Assembly (NCBI GenBank): GCA_963920705.1
Contig: CAWUCO010000268.1
Location: 4,340,001 to 4,404,000 of the forward strand
Direction of reading: 5' to 3'
Source of the DNA: Odiellus spinosus
Lineage: Eukaryota; Arthropoda; Arachnida; Opiliones; Phalangiidae
Length of the DNA: 64,000 bases
Shown here piece by piece: positions 24,731-39,585 of this stretch; positions within the stretch are counted from its first letter, which is position 1; each line of letters begins with the position of its first letter. The position numbers and the translations under genes are program-made. A model generated the notes under the pieces. That model saw only the letters and a list, made by a program, of their open reading frames with translations, searched no databases and was not told the DNA's origin.

Positions 24731-25600
24731 TGAAAAACAAGAAAAATATGGCCAATTCAAGAAATCATACAATATCAAAATAGTCAAATTTCAGATTTTA
24801 AAAATTCGCTTTTTGATATTAGATGTTTTTTGAATTGGCTATATTTTCCATGTTTTTCAACGGATTTTCCAAAACTCTTGATTTTCAGATAGACCAATAT
24901 TTGCTCTTTCGAGTGGTCTTAATTTTGTCTAAATCGCTTAAAAATCAAAAGTTTTGTGTCCATTTTAATCCAATAATCTTGGATTTTTAAGTGTTTTTGC
25001 TTAATTTTAACCAATTTTATAATTGTCACAATTTTGCAATTTAGACAAAACCAAAGTCATTCGAAAGAGCAATTAATGGACAGTCTAAATAATAAGAGTT
25101 TTCAAAAATCCGTTGAAAAACAAGAAAAATATGGCCAATTCAAGAAACCATACAATATCAAAATAGTCAAATTTCAGATTTTAAAAATTCGCTTTTTGAT
25201 ATTAGATGTTTTTTGAATTGGCTATATTTTCCATGTTTTTCAACGGATTTTCCAAAACTCTTGTTTTTTAGATAGACCAATATTTGCTCTTTCGAGTAGT
25301 CTTAATTTTGTCTAAATCGCTTAAAAATCAAAAGTTTTGTGTCCATTTGAATCCAATAATCTTGGATTTTTAAGTGTTTTTGCTTTATTTTAACCAATTT
25401 TATATTTGTCACGTCTTGGCAATTTAGACAAAACCAAAGTCATTCGAAAGAGCAATTAATGGACAGTCTAAATAACAAGAGTTTTCAAAAATCCGTTGAA
25501 AAACAAGAAAAATATGGCCAATTCGAGGAACCATACAATATCAAAATAGTCAAATTTCAGATTTTCAAAATTCGCTTTTTGATATTAGATGTTTTTTGAA
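24731..25600 (-). repeat. Orientation-B cassette 7 (~870 bp)
   Basis: Same structure as cassettes 1 and 2: P-core left junction, gaattggcca right junction (about 25594-25607), acgtcttgg at 25411 and attcgaggaacc near 25520. Confidence 0.88.
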
Positions 25601-26643
25601 TTGGCCATATTTTTCTTGTTTTTCAACGGATTTTTGAAAACTCTTATTATTTAGACTGTCCATTAATTGCTCTTTCGAATGACTTTGGTTTTGTCTAAAT
25701 TGCAAAATTGTGACAAATATAAAATTGGTTAAAATTAAGCAAAAACGCTTAAAAATCCAAGATTATTGGATTCAAATGGACACAACACTTTTGATTTTTA
25801 AGCGATTTAGACGAAACTAGACCACTCGAAAGAGAAAATATTGGTCTATCTAAAAAACATGAGTTTTGGAAAATCCCTTGAAAAACATGGAAAATATGGA
25901 CAATTCAAAAAACATCTAATATCAAAAAGCGAATTTTGAAAATCTGAAATTTGACTTTTTTGATATTCTATGATTTCTTGAATTGGCCATATTTTTCTTG
26001 TTTTTCAACGGATTTTTGAAAACTCTTATTATTTAGACTGTCCATTAATTGCTCTTTCTAATGACTTTGGTTTTGTCTAAATTGCAAAATTGTGACAAAT
26101 ATAAAATTGGTTAAAATAAAGCAAAAACACTTAAAAATCCAAGATTATTGGATTCAAATGGACAAAAAACTTTTGATTTTTAAGCGATTTAGACAAAATT
26201 AGACCACTCGAAAGAGCAAATATTGGTCTATCTTAAAAACATGACTTTTGGAAAATCCCTTGAAAAACATGGAAAGTATGGACAATTCAAAAAACATCTA
26301 ATATCAAAAAGCGAATTTTTAAAATCTGAAATTTGACTATTTTGATATTGTATGGTTTCTTGAATTGGCCATATTTTTCTTGTTTTTCAACGGATTTTTG
26401 AAAACTCTTATTATTTAGACTATCCATTAATTGCTCTTTCGAATGACTTTGGTTTTGTCTAAATTGCAAAATTGTGACAAATATAAAATTGGTTAAAATT
26501 AAGCAAAAACGCTTAAAAATCCAAGATTATTGGATTAAAATGGAGACAAAACTTTTGATTTTTAAGCGATTTAGACAAAATTAAGACCACTCGAAAGAGC
26601 AAATATTGGTCTATCTGAAAATCAAGATTTTTGGAAAATCCGT
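25601..26643 (+). repeat. Orientation-A block
   Basis: Resembles 12974-14016 (cacaacacttttg, tttctaatgac, tcttaaaaacatgac) with private changes acgaaactagacc (near 25812), gacaaaaaac (near 26161) and gactatccat (near 26419). Ends in the P-core at 26635-26652. Confidence 0.86.
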
Positions 26644-27513
26644 TGAAAAACAAGAAAAATATGGCCAATTCAAGAAATCATACAATATCAAAATAGTCAA
26701 ATTTCAGATTTTAAAAATTCGCTTTTTGATATTAGATGTTTTTTGAATTGGCTATATTTTCCATGTTTTTCAACGGATTTTCCAAAACTCTTGATTTTCA
26801 GATAGACCAATATTTGCTCTTTCGAGTGGTCTTAATTTTGTCTAAATCGCTTAAAAATCAAAAGTTTTGTGTCCATTTTAATCCAATAATCTTGGATTTT
26901 TAAGTGTTTTTGCTTAATTTTAACCAATTTTATAATTGTCACAATTTTGCAATTTAGACAAAACCAAAGTCATTCGAAAGAGCAATTAATGGACAGTCTA
27001 AATAATAAGAGTTTTCAAAAATCCGTTGAAAAACAAGAAAAATATGGCCAATTCAAGATACCATACAATATCAAAATAGTCAAATTTCAGATTTTAAAAA
27101 TTCGCTTTTTGATATTAGATGTTTTTTGAATTGGCTATATTTTCCATGTTTTTCAACGGATTTTCCAAAACTCTTGTTTTTTAGATAGACCAATATTTGC
27201 TCTTTCGAGTAGTCTTAATTTTGTCTAAATCGCTTAAAAATCAAAAGTTTTGTGTCCATTTGAATCCAATAATCTTGGATTTTTAAGTGTTTTTGCTTTA
27301 TTTTAACCAATTTTATATTTGTCACGTCTTGGCAATTTAGACAAAACCAAAGTCATTCGAAAGAGCAATTAATGGACAGTCTAAATAACAAGAGTTTTCA
27401 AAAATCCGTTGAAAAACAAGAAAAATATGGCCAATTCGAGGAACCATACAATATCAAAATAGTCAAATTTCAGATTTTCAAAATTCGCTTTTTGATATTA
27501 GATGTTTTTTGAA
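26644..27513 (-). repeat. Orientation-B cassette 8 (~870 bp)
   Basis: Copy of cassette 7 at a 1913-bp offset, with acgtcttgg at 27324, attcgaggaacc near 27437 and a private ttcaagataccatac near 27053. Confidence 0.88.
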
Positions 27514-28304
27514 TTGGCCATATTTTTCTTGTTTTTCAACGGATTTTTGAAAACTCTTATTATTTAGACTGTCCATTAATTGCTCTTTCGAATGACTTTG
27601 GTTTTGTCTAAATTGCAAAATTGTGACAAATATAAAATTGGTTAAAATAAATCAAAAACACTTAAAAATCCAAGATTATTGGATTCAAATGGACACAAAA
27701 CTTTTGATTTTTAAGCGATTTAGACAAAATTAAGACCACTCGAAAGAGCAAATATTGGTCTATCTGAAAATCAAGAGTTTTGGAAAATCCGTTGAAAAAC
27801 ATGGAAAATATGGACAATTCAAAAAACATCTAATATCAAAAAGCGAATTTTTAAAATCTGAAATTTGACTATTTTGATATTGTATGGTTTCTTGAATTGG
27901 CCATATTTTTCTTGTTTTTCAACGGATTTTTGAAAACTCTTATTATTTAGACTGTCCATTAATTGCTCTTTCGAATGACTTTGGTTTTGTCTAAATTGCA
28001 AAATTGTGACAAATATAAAATTGGTTAAAATAAAGCAAAAACTCTTAAAAATCCAAGATTATTGGATTCAAATGGACACAAAACTTTTGATTTTTAAGCG
28101 ATTTAGACAAAATTAAGACCACTCGAAAGAGCAAATATTGGTCTATCTGAAATTCAAGAGTTTTGGAAAATCCGTTGAAAAACATGGAAAATATGGACAA
28201 TTCAAAAAACATCTAATATCAAAAAGCGAATTTTTAAAATCTGAAATTTGACTATTTTGATATTGTATGATATCTTGAATTGGCCATATTTTTCTTGTTT
28301 TTCA
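27514..28304 (+). repeat. Orientation-A block preceding the long B block
   Basis: Two monomers with aaataaatcaaaaac near 27648, a ctgaaattcaag near 28146 and tatgatatcttgaat near 28266. Ends in the P-core at 28296-28313, where A arm sequence continues as ccaaaactcttg of B. Confidence 0.88.
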
Positions 28305-29244
28305 ACGGATTTTCCAAAACTCTTGTTTTTTAGATAGACCAATATTTGCTCTTTCGAGTGGTCTTAATTTTGTCTAAATCGCTTAAAAATCAAAAGTTTT
28401 GTGTCCATTTGAATCCAATAATCTTGGATTTTTAAGTGTTTTTGCTTTATTTTAACCAATTTTATATTTGTCACAATTTTGCAATTTAGACAAAACCAAA
28501 GTCATTCGAAAGAGCAATTTATGGACAGTCTAAATAACAAGAGTTTTCAAAAATCCGTTGAAAAACAAGAAAAATATGGCCAATTCAAGAAATCATACAA
28601 TATCAAAATAGTCAAATTTCAGATTTTAAAAATTCGCTTTTTGATATTAGATGTTTTTTGAATTGTCCATATTTTCCATGTTTTTCAACGGATTTTCCAA
28701 AACTCTTGATTTTCAGATAGACCAATATTTGCTCTTTCGAGTGGTCTTAAATTTGTCTAAATCGCTTAAAAATCAAAAGTTTTGTGTCCATTTGAATCCT
28801 ATAATCTTGGATTTTTAAGCGTTTTTGCTTAATTTTAACCAATTTTATATTTGTCACAATTTTGCAATTTAGACAAAACCAAAGTCATTCGAAAGAGCAA
28901 TTAATGGACAGTCTAAATAACAAGAGTTTTCAAAAATCCGTTGAAAAACAAGAAAAATATGGCCAATTCAAGAAATCATACAATATCAAAATAGTCAAAT
29001 TTCAGATTTTAAAAATTCGCTTTTTGATATTAGATGTTTTTTGAATTGTCCATATTTTCCATGTTTTTCAACGGATTTTCCAAAACTCTTGATTTTCAGA
29101 TAGACCAATATTTGCTCTTTCGAGTGGTCTTAATTTTGTCTAAATCGCTTAAAAATCAAAAGTTTTGTGTCCATTTGAATCCTATAATCTTGGATTTTTA
29201 AGCGTTTTTGCTTAATTTTAACCAATTTTATATTTGTCACAATT

Positions 29245-30393
29245 TTGCAATTTAGACAAAACCAAAGTCATTCGAAAGAGCAATTAATGGACAGTCTAAA
29301 TAACAAGAGTTTTCAAAAATCCGTTGAAAAACAAGAAAAATATGGCCAATTCAAGAAATCATACAATATCAAAAAAGTCAAATTTCAGATTTTAAAAATT
29401 CGCTTTTTGATATTAGATGTTTTTTGAATTGTCCATATTTTCCATGTTTTTCAACGGATTTTCCAAAACTCTTGATTTTCAGATAGACCAATATTTGCTC
29501 TTTCGAGTGGTCTTAATTTTGTCTAAATCGCTTAAAAATCAAAAGTTTTGTGTCCATTTGAATCCAATAATCTTGGATTTTTAAGCGTTTTTGCTTAATT
29601 TTAACCAATTTTATATTGGTCACAATTTTGCAATTTAGACAAAACCAAAGTCATTCAAAAGAGCAATTAATGGACAGTCTAAATAACAAGAGTTTTCAAA
29701 AATCCTTTGAAAAACAAGAAAAATATGGCCAATTCAAGAAATCATAGAATATCAAAATAGTCAAATTTCAGATTTTCAAAATTCGCTTTTTGATATTAGA
29801 TGCTTTTTGAATTGTCCATATTTTCCATGTTTTTCAACGGATTTTCCAAAACTCTTGTTTTTTAGATAGACCAATATTTGCTCTTTCGAGTGGTCTTAAT
29901 TTTGTCTAAATCGCTTAAAAATCAAAAGTTTTGTGTCCATTTGAATCCAATAATCTTGGATTTTTAAGCGTTTTTGCTTAATTTTAACCAATTTTATATT
30001 GGTCACAATTTTGCAATTTAGACAAAACCAAAGTCATTCGAAAGAGCAATTAATGGACAGTCTAAATAACAAGAGTTTTCAAAAATCCTTTGAAAAACAA
30101 GAAAAATATGGCCAATTCAAGAAATCATAGAATATCAAAATAGTCAAATTTCAGATTTTCAAAATTCGCTTTTTGATATTAGATGCTTTTTGAATTGTCC
30201 ATATTTTCCATGTTTTTCAACGGATTTTCCAAAACTCTTGTTTTTTAGATAGACCAATATTTGCTCTTTCGAGTGGTCTTAATTTTGTCTAAATCGCTTA
30301 AAAATCAAAAGTTTTGTGTCCATTTGAATCCAATAATCTTGGATTTTTAAGCGTTTTTGCTTAATTTTAACCAATTTTATATTGGTCACAATT
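29245..30393 (-). repeat. K-x'-x monomer triplet, copy 1
   Basis: Three consecutive variant monomers: one with aaaaaagtcaaat, one with tcattcaaaagag plus a tcatagaat change, and one with tcatagaat alone. The triplet is 1149 bp and recurs from 33075, 38437, 39586 and 42650 in the same order, always followed by an L or another K monomer. Confidence 0.85.
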
Positions 30394-33074
30394 TTGCAAT
30401 TTAGACAAAACCAAAGTCATTCGAAAGAGCAATTAATGGACAGTCTAAATAACAAGAGTTTTCAAAAATCCGTTGAAAAACAAGAAAAATATGGCCAATT
30501 CAAGAAATCATACAATATCAAAATAGTCAAATTTCAGATTTTAAAAATTCGCTTTTTGATATTAGATGTTTTTTGAATTGTCCATATTTTCCATGTTTTT
30601 CAACGGATTTTCCAAAACTCTTGATTTTCAGATAGACCAATATTTGCTCTTTCGAGTGGTCTTAATTTTGTCTAAATCGCTTAAAAATCAAAAGTTTTGT
30701 GTCCATTTGAATCCAATAATCTTGGATTTTTAAGCGTTTTTGCTTAATTTTAACCAATTTTATATTTGTCACAATTTTGCAATTTAGACAAAACCAAAGT
30801 CATTCGAAAGAGCAATCAATGGACAGTCTAAATAACAAGAGTTTTCAAAAATCCGTTGAAAAACAAGAAAAATATGGCCAATTCAAGAAATCATACAATA
30901 TCAAAATAGTCAAATTTCAGATTTTAAAAATTCGCTTTTTGATATTAGATGTTTTTTGAATTGTCCATATTTTCCATGTTTTTGTACGGATTTTCCAAAA
31001 CTCTTGATTTTCAGATAGACCAATATTTGCTCTTTCGAGTGGTCTTAATTTTGTCTAAATCGCTTAAAAATCAAAAGTTTTGTGTCCATTTGAATCCAAT
31101 AATCTTGGATTTTTAAGCGTTTTTGCTTAATTTTAACCAATTTTATATTTGTCACAATTTTGCAATTTAGACAAAACCAAAGTCATTCGAAAGAGCAATC
31201 AATGGACAGTCTAAATAACAAGAGTTTTCAAAAATCCGTTGAAAAACAAGAAAAATATGGCCAATTCAAGAAATCATACAATATCAAAATAGTCAAATTT
31301 CAGATTTTAAAAATTCGCTTTTTGATATTAGATGTTTTTTGAATTGTCCATATTTTCAATGTTTTTCAACGGATTTTCCAAAACTCTTGTTTTTTAGATA
31401 GACCAATATTTGCTCTTTCGAGTGGTCTTAATTTTGTCTAAATCGCTTAAAAATCAAAAGTTTTGTGTCCATTTGAATCCAATAATCTTGGATTTTTAAG
31501 CGTTTTTGCTTAATTTTAACCAATTTTATATTGGTCACAATTTTGCAATTTAGACAAAACCAAAGTCATTCGAAAGAGCAATTAATGGACAGTCTAAATA
31601 ACAAGAGTTTTCAAAAATCCTTTGAAAAACAAGAAAAATATGGCCAATTCAAGAAATCATAGAATATCAAAATAGTCAAATTTCAGATTTTCAAAATTCG
31701 CTTTTTGATATTAGATGCTTTTTGAATTGTCCATATTTTCCATGTTTTTCAACGGATTTTCCAAAACTCTTGTTTTTTAGATAGACCAATATTTGCTCTT
31801 TCGAGTGGTCTTAATTTTGTCTAAATCGCTTAAAAATCAAAAGTTTTGTGTCCATTTGAATCCAATAATCTTGGATTTTTAAGCGTTTTTGCTTAATTTT
31901 AACCAATTTTATATTGGTCACAATTTTGCAATTTAGACAAAACCAAAGTCATTCGAAAGAGCAATTAATGGACAGTCTAAATAACAAGAGTTTTCAAAAA
32001 TCCGTTGAAAAACAAGAAAAATATGGCCAATTCAAGAAATCATACAATATCAAAATAGTCAAATTTCAGATTTTAAAAATTCGCTTTTTGATATTAGATG
32101 TTTTTTGAATTGTCCATATTTTCCATGTTTTTCAACGGATTTTCCAAAACTCTTGATTTTCAGATAGACCAATATTTGCTCTTTCGAGTGGTCTTAATTT
32201 TGTCTAAATCGCTTAAAAATCAAAAGTTTTGTGTCCATTTGAATCCAATAATCTTGGATTTTTAAGCGTTTTTGCTTAATTTTAACCAATTTTATATTTG
32301 TCACAATTTTGCAATTTAGACAAAACCAAAGTCATTCGAAAGAGCAATCAATGGACAGTCTAAATAACAAGAGTTTTCAAAAATCCGTTGAAAAACAAGA
32401 AAAATATGGCCAATTCAAGAAATCATACAATATCAAAATAGTCAAATTTCAGATTTTAAAAATTCGCTTTTTGATATTAGATGTTTTTTGAATTGTCCAT
32501 ATTTTCCATGTTTTTGTACGGATTTTCCAAAACTCTTGATTTTCAGATAGACCAATATTTGCTCTTTCGAGTGGTCTTAATTTTGTCTAAATCGCTTAAA
32601 ATTCAAAAGTTTTGTGTCCATTTGAATCCAATAATCTTGGATTTTTAAGCGTTTTTGCTTAATTTTAACCAATTTTATATTTGTCACAATTTTGCAATTT
32701 AGACAAAACCAAAGTCATTCGAAAGAGCAATCAATGGACAGTCTAAATAACAAGAGTTTTCAAAAATCCGTTGAAAAACAAGAAAAATATGGCCAATTCA
32801 AGAAATCATACAATATCAAAATAGTCAAATTTCAGATTTTAAAAATTCGCTTTTTGATATTAGATGTTTTTTGAATTGTCCATATTTTCAATGTTTTTCA
32901 ACGGATTTTCCAAAACTCTTGATTTTCAGATAGACCAATATTTGCTCTTTCGAGTGGTCTTAATTTTGTCTAAATCGCTTAAAAATCAAAAGTTTTGTGT
33001 CCATTTGAATCCTATAATCTTGGATTTTTAAGCGTTTTTGCTTAATTTTAACCAATTTTATATTTGTCACAATT

Positions 33075-34223
33075 TTGCAATTTAGACAAAACCAAAGTCA
33101 TTCGAAAGAGCAATTAATGGACAGTCTAAATAACAAGAGTTTTCAAAAATCCGTTGAAAAACAAGAAAAATATGGCCAATTCAAGAAATCATACAATATC
33201 AAAAAAGTCAAATTTCAGATTTTAAAAATTCGCTTTTTGATATTAGATGTTTTTTGAATTGTCCATATTTTCCATGTTTTTCAACGGATTTTCCAAAACT
33301 CTTGATTTTCAGATAGACCAATATTTGCTCTTTCGAGTGGTCTTAATTTTGTCTAAATCGCTTAAAAATCAAAAGTTTTGTGTCCATTTGAATCCAATAA
33401 TCTTGGATTTTTAAGCGTTTTTGCTTAATTTTAACCAATTTTATATTGGTCACAATTTTGCAATTTAGACAAAACCAAAGTCATTCAAAAGAGCAATTAA
33501 TGGACAGTCTAAATAACAAGAGTTTTCAAAAATCCTTTGAAAAACAAGAAAAATATGGCCAATTCAAGAAATCATAGAATATCAAAATAGTCAAATTTCA
33601 GATTTTCAAAATTCGCTTTTTGATATTAGATGCTTTTTGAATTGTCCATATTTTCCATGTTTTTCAACGGATTTTCCAAAACTCTTGTTTTTTAGATAGA
33701 CCAATATTTGCTCTTTCGAGTGGTCTTAATTTTGTCTAAATCGCTTAAAAATCAAAAGTTTTGTGTCCATTTGAATCCAATAATCTTGGATTTTTAAGCG
33801 TTTTTGCTTAATTTTAACCAATTTTATATTGGTCACAATTTTGCAATTTAGACAAAACCAAAGTCATTCGAAAGAGCAATTAATGGACAGTCTAAATAAC
33901 AAGAGTTTTCAAAAATCCTTTGAAAAACAAGAAAAATATGGCCAATTCAAGAAATCATAGAATATCAAAATAGTCAAATTTCAGATTTTCAAAATTCGCT
34001 TTTTGATATTAGATGCTTTTTGAATTGTCCATATTTTCCATGTTTTTCAACGGATTTTCCAAAACTCTTGTTTTTTAGATAGACCAATATTTGCTCTTTC
34101 GAGAGGTCTTAATTTTGTCTAAATCGCTTAAAAATCAAAAGTTTTGTGTCCATTTGAATCCAATAATCTTGGATTTTTAAGCGTTTTTGCTTAATTTTAA
34201 CCAATTTTATATTGGTCACAATT
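33075..34223 (-). repeat. K-x'-x monomer triplet, copy 2
   Basis: Ten monomers (3830 bp) after copy 1, with the same three diagnostic variants. Its last monomer has gagaggtctt near 34102, which copy 1 lacks and copies 3 to 5 share. Confidence 0.85.
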
Positions 34224-37200
34224 TTGCAATTTAGACAAAACCAAAGTCATTCGAAAGAGCAATTAATGGACAGTCTAAATAACAAGAGTTTTCAAAAATC
34301 CGTTGAAAAACAAGAAAAATATGGCCAATTCAAGAAATCATACAATATCAAAATAGTCAAATTTCAGATTTTAAAAATTCGCTTTTTGATATTAGATGTT
34401 TTTTGAATTGTCCATATTTTCCATGTTTTTCAACGGATTTTCCAAAACTCTTGATTTTCAGATAGACCAATATTTGCTCTTTCGAGTGGTCTTAATTTTG
34501 TCTAAATCGCTTAAAAATCAAAAGTTTTGTGTCCATTTGAATCCAATAATCTTGGATTTTTAAGCGTTTTTGCTTAATTTTAACCAATTTTATATTTGTC
34601 ACAATTTTGCAATTTAGACAAAACCAAAGTCATTCGAAAGAGCAATCAATGGACAGTCTAAATAACAAGAGTTTTCAAAAATCCGTTGAAAAACAAGAAA
34701 AATATGGCCAATTCAAGAAATCATACAATATCAAAATAGTCAAATTTCAGATTTTAAAAATTCGCTTTTTGATATTAGATGTTTTTTGAATTGTCCATAT
34801 TTTCCATGTTTTTGTACGGATTTTCCAAAACTCTTGATTTTCAGATAGACCAATATTTGCTCTTTCGAGTGGTCTTAATTTTGTCTAAATCGCTTAAAAA
34901 TCAAAAGTTTTGTGTCCATTTGAATCCAATAATCTTGGATTTTTAAGCGTTTTTGCTTAATTTTAACCAATTTTATATTTGTCACAATTTTGCAATTTAG
35001 ACAAAACCAAAGTCATTCGAAAGAGCAATCAATGGACAGTCTAAATAACAAGAGTTTTCAAAAATCCGTTGAAAAACAAGAAAAATATGGCCAATTCAAG
35101 AAATCATACAATATCAAAATAGTCAAATTTCAGATTTTAAAAATTCGCTTTTTGATATTAGATGTTTTTTGAATTGTCCATATTTTCAATGTTTTTCAAC
35201 GGATTTTCCAAAACTCTTGATTTTCAGATAGACCAATATTTGCTCTTTCGAGTGGTCTTAATTTTGTCTAAATCGCTTAAAAATCAAAAGTTTTGTGTCC
35301 ATTTGAATCCAATAATCTTGGATTTTTAAGCGTTTTTGCTTAATTTTAACCAATTTTATATTGGTCACAATTTTGCAATTTAGACAAAACCAAAGTCATT
35401 CGAAAGAGCAATTAATGGACAGTCTAAATAACAAGAGTTTTCAAAAATCCGTTGAAAAACAAGAAAAATATGGCCAATTCAAGAAATCATACAATATCAA
35501 AATAGTCAAATTTCAGATTTTAAAAATTCGCTTTTTGATATTAGATGTTTTTTGAATTGTCCATATTTTCCATGTTTTTCAACGGATTTTCCAAAACTCT
35601 TGATTTTCAGATAGACCAATATTTGCTCTTTCGAGTGGTCTTAATTTTGTCTAAATCGCTTAAAAATCAAAAGTTTTGTGTCCATTTGAATCCAATAATC
35701 TTGGATTTTTAAGCGTTTTTGCTTAATTTTAACCAATTTTATATTTGTCACAATTTTGCAATTTAGACAAAACCAAAGTCATTCGAAAGAGCAATCAATG
35801 GACAGTCTAAATAACAAGAGTTTTCAAAAATCCGTTGAAAAACAAGAAAAATATGGCCAATTCAAGAAATCATACAATATCAAAATAGTCAAATTTCAGA
35901 TTTTAAAAATTCGCTTTTTGATATTAGATGTTTTTTGAATTGTCCATATTTTCCATGTTTTTGTACGGATTTTCCAAAACTCTTGATTTTCAGATAGACC
36001 AATATTTGCTCTTTCGAGTGGTCTTAATTTTGTCTAAATCGCTTAAAATTCAAAAGTTTTGTGTCCATTTGAATCCAATAATCTTGGATTTTTAAGCGTT
36101 TTTGCTTAATTTTAACCAATTTTATATTTGTCACAATTTTGCAATTTAGACAAAACCAAAGTCATTCGAAAGAGCAATCAATGGACAGTCTAAATAACAA
36201 GAGTTTTCAAAAATCCGTTGAAAAACAAGAAAAATATGGCCAATTCAAGAAATCATACAATATCAAAATAGTCAAATTTCAGATTTTAAAAATTCGCTTT
36301 TTGATATTAGATGTTTTTTGAATTGTCCATATTTTCAATGTTTTTCAACGGATTTTCCAAAACTCTTGATTTTCAGATAGACCAATATTTGCTCTTTCGA
36401 GTGGTCTTAATTTTGTCTAAATCGCTTAAAAATCAAAAGTTTTGTGTCCATTTGAATCCTATAATCTTGGATTTTTAAGCGTTTTTGCTTAATTTTAACC
36501 AATTTTATATTTGTCACAATTTTGCAATTTAGACAAAACCAAAGTCATTCGAAAGAGCAATTAATGGACAGTCTAAATAACAAGAGTTTTCAAAAATCCG
36601 TTGAAAAACAAGAAAAATATGGCCAATTCAAGAAATCATACAATATCAAAATAGTCAAATTTCAGATTTTAAAAATTCGCTTTTTGATATTAGATGTTTT
36701 TTGAATTGTCCATATTTTCCATGTTTTTGTACGGATTTTCCAAAACTCTTGATTTTCAGATAGACCAATATTTGCTCTTTCGAGTGGTCTTAATTTTGTC
36801 TAAATCGCTTAAAAATCAAAAGTTTTGTGTCCATTTGAATCCAATAATCTTGGATTTTTAAGCGTTTTTGCTTAATTTTAACCAATTTTATATTTGTCAC
36901 AATTTTGCAATTTAGACAAAACCAAAGTCATTCGAAAGAGCAATCAATGGACAGTCTAAATAACAAGAGTTTTCAAAAATCCGTTGAAAAACAAGAAAAA
37001 TATGGCCAATTCAAGAAATCATACAATATCAAAATAGTCAAATTTCAGATTTTAAAAATTCGCTTTTTGATATTAGATGTTTTTTGAATTGTCCATATTT
37101 TCAATGTTTTTCAACGGATTTTCCAAAACTCTTGATTTTCAGATAGACCAATATTTGCTCTTTCGAGTGGTCTTAATTTTGTCTAAATCGCTTAAAAATC

Positions 37201-38436
37201 AAAAGTTTTGTGTCCATTTGAATCCAATAATCTTGGATTTTTAAGCGTTTTTGCTTAATTTTAACCAATTTTATATTGGTCACAATTTTGCAATTTAGAC
37301 AAAACCAAAGTCATTCGAAAGAGCAATTAATGGACAGTCTAAATAACAAGAGTTTTCAAAAATCCGTTGAAAAACAAGAAAAATATGGCCAATTCAAGAA
37401 ATCATACAATATCAAAATAGTCAAATTTCAGATTTTAAAAATTCGCTTTTTGATATTAGATGTTTTTTGAATTGTCCATATTTTCCATGTTTTTCAACGG
37501 ATTTTCCAAAACTCTTGATTTTCAGATAGACCAATATTTGCTCTTTCGAGTGGTCTTAATTTTGTCTAAATCGCTTAAAAATCAAAAGTTTTGTGTCCAT
37601 TTGAATCCAATAATCTTGGATTTTTAAGCGTTTTTGCTTAATTTTAACCAATTTTATATTTGTCACAATTTTGCAATTTAGACAAAACCAAAGTCATTCG
37701 AAAGAGCAATCAATGGACAGTCTAAATAACAAGAGTTTTCAAAAATCCGTTGAAAAACAAGAAAAATATGGCCAATTCAAGAAATCATACAATATCAAAA
37801 TAGTCAAATTTCAGATTTTAAAAATTCGCTTTTTGATATTAGATGTTTTTTGAATTGTCCATATTTTCCATGTTTTTGTACGGATTTTCCAAAACTCTTT
37901 ATTTTCAGATAGACCAATATTTGCTCTTTCGAGTGGTCTTAATTTTGTCTAAATCGCTTAAAATTCAAAAGTTTTGTGTCCATTTGAATCCAATAATCTT
38001 GGATTTTTAAGCGTTTTTGCTTAATTTTAACCAATTTTATATTTGTCACAATTTTGCAATTTAGACAAAACCAAAGTCATTCGAAAGAGCAATCAATGGA
38101 CAGTCTAAATAACAAGAGTTTTCAAAAATCCGTTGAAAAACAAGAAAAATATGGCCAATTCAAGAAATCATACAATATCAAAATAGTCAAATTTCAGATT
38201 TTAAAAATTCGCTTTTTGATATTAGATGTTTTTTGAATTGTCCATATTTTCAATGTTTTTCAACGGATTTTCCAAAACTCTTGATTTTCAGATAGACCAA
38301 TATTTGCTCTTTCGAGTGGTCTTAATTTTGTCTAAATCGCTTAAAAATCAAAAGTTTTGTGTCCATTTGAATCCTATAATCTTGGATTTTTAAGCGTTTT
38401 TGCTTAATTTTAACCAATTTTATATTTGTCACAATT

Positions 38437-39585
38437 TTGCAATTTAGACAAAACCAAAGTCATTCGAAAGAGCAATTAATGGACAGTCTAAATAACAAGA
38501 GTTTTCAAAAATCCGTTGAAAAACAAGAAAAATATGGCCAATTCAAGAAATCATACAATATCAAAAAAGTCAAATTTCAGATTTTAAAAATTCGCTTTTT
38601 GATATTAGATGTTTTTTGAATTGTCCATATTTTCCATGTTTTTCAACGGATTTTCCAAAACTCTTGATTTTCAGATAGACCAATATTTGCTCTTTCGAGT
38701 GGTCTTAATTTTGTCTAAATCGCTTAAAAATCAAAAGTTTTGTGTCCATTTGAATCCAATAATCTTGGATTTTTAAGCGTTTTTGCTTAATTTTAACCAA
38801 TTTTATATTGGTCACAATTTTGCAATTTAGACAAAACCAAAGTCATTCAAAAGAGCAATTAATGGACAGTCTAAATAACAAGAGTTTTCAAAAATCCTTT
38901 GAAAAACAAGAAAAATATGGCCAATTCAAGAAATCATAGAATATCAAAATAGTCAAATTTCAGATTTTCAAAATTCGCTTTTTGATATTAGATGCTTTTT
39001 GAATTGTCCATATTTTCCATGTTTTTCAACGGATTTTCCAAAACTCTTGTTTTTTAGATAGACCAATATTTGCTCTTTCGAGTGGTCTTAATTTTGTCTA
39101 AATCGCTTAAAAATCAAAAGTTTTGTGTCCATTTGAATCCAATAATCTTGGATTTTTAAGCGTTTTTGCTTAATTTTAACCAATTTTATATTGGTCACAA
39201 TTTTGCAATTTAGACAAAACCAAAGTCATTCGAAAGAGCAATTAATGGACAGTCTAAATAACAAGAGTTTTCAAAAATCCTTTGAAAAACAAGAAAAATA
39301 TGGCCAATTCAAGAAATCATAGAATATCAAAATAGTCAAATTTCAGATTTTCAAAATTCGCTTTTTGATATTAGATGCTTTTTGAATTGTCCATATTTTC
39401 CATGTTTTTCAACGGATTTTCCAAAACTCTTGTTTTTTAGATAGACCAATATTTGCTCTTTCGAGAGGTCTTAATTTTGTCTAAATCGCTTAAAAATCAA
39501 AAGTTTTGTGTCCATTTGAATCCAATAATCTTGGATTTTTAAGCGTTTTTGCTTAATTTTAACCAATTTTATATTTGTCACAATT
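38437..39585 (-). repeat. K-x'-x monomer triplet, copy 3
   Basis: Fourteen monomers (5362 bp) after copy 2. It is directly followed by copy 4 with no L or S monomers between them, showing that the triplet itself was tandemly duplicated. Confidence 0.85.

Larger units (their letters stand above)
22200..27640. repeat. 1912-1913-bp higher-order spacing (five monomers)
   Basis: Landmarks recur at this spacing: caaacagcg (22.48 and 24.39 kb), the A-to-B switch (22810 and 24722), and the B cassettes at 24731 and 26644. Agreement is partial. The A segments at 25.7-26.3 and 27.6-28.2 kb differ, so the unit was reshuffled by later exchange. Confidence 0.65.
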
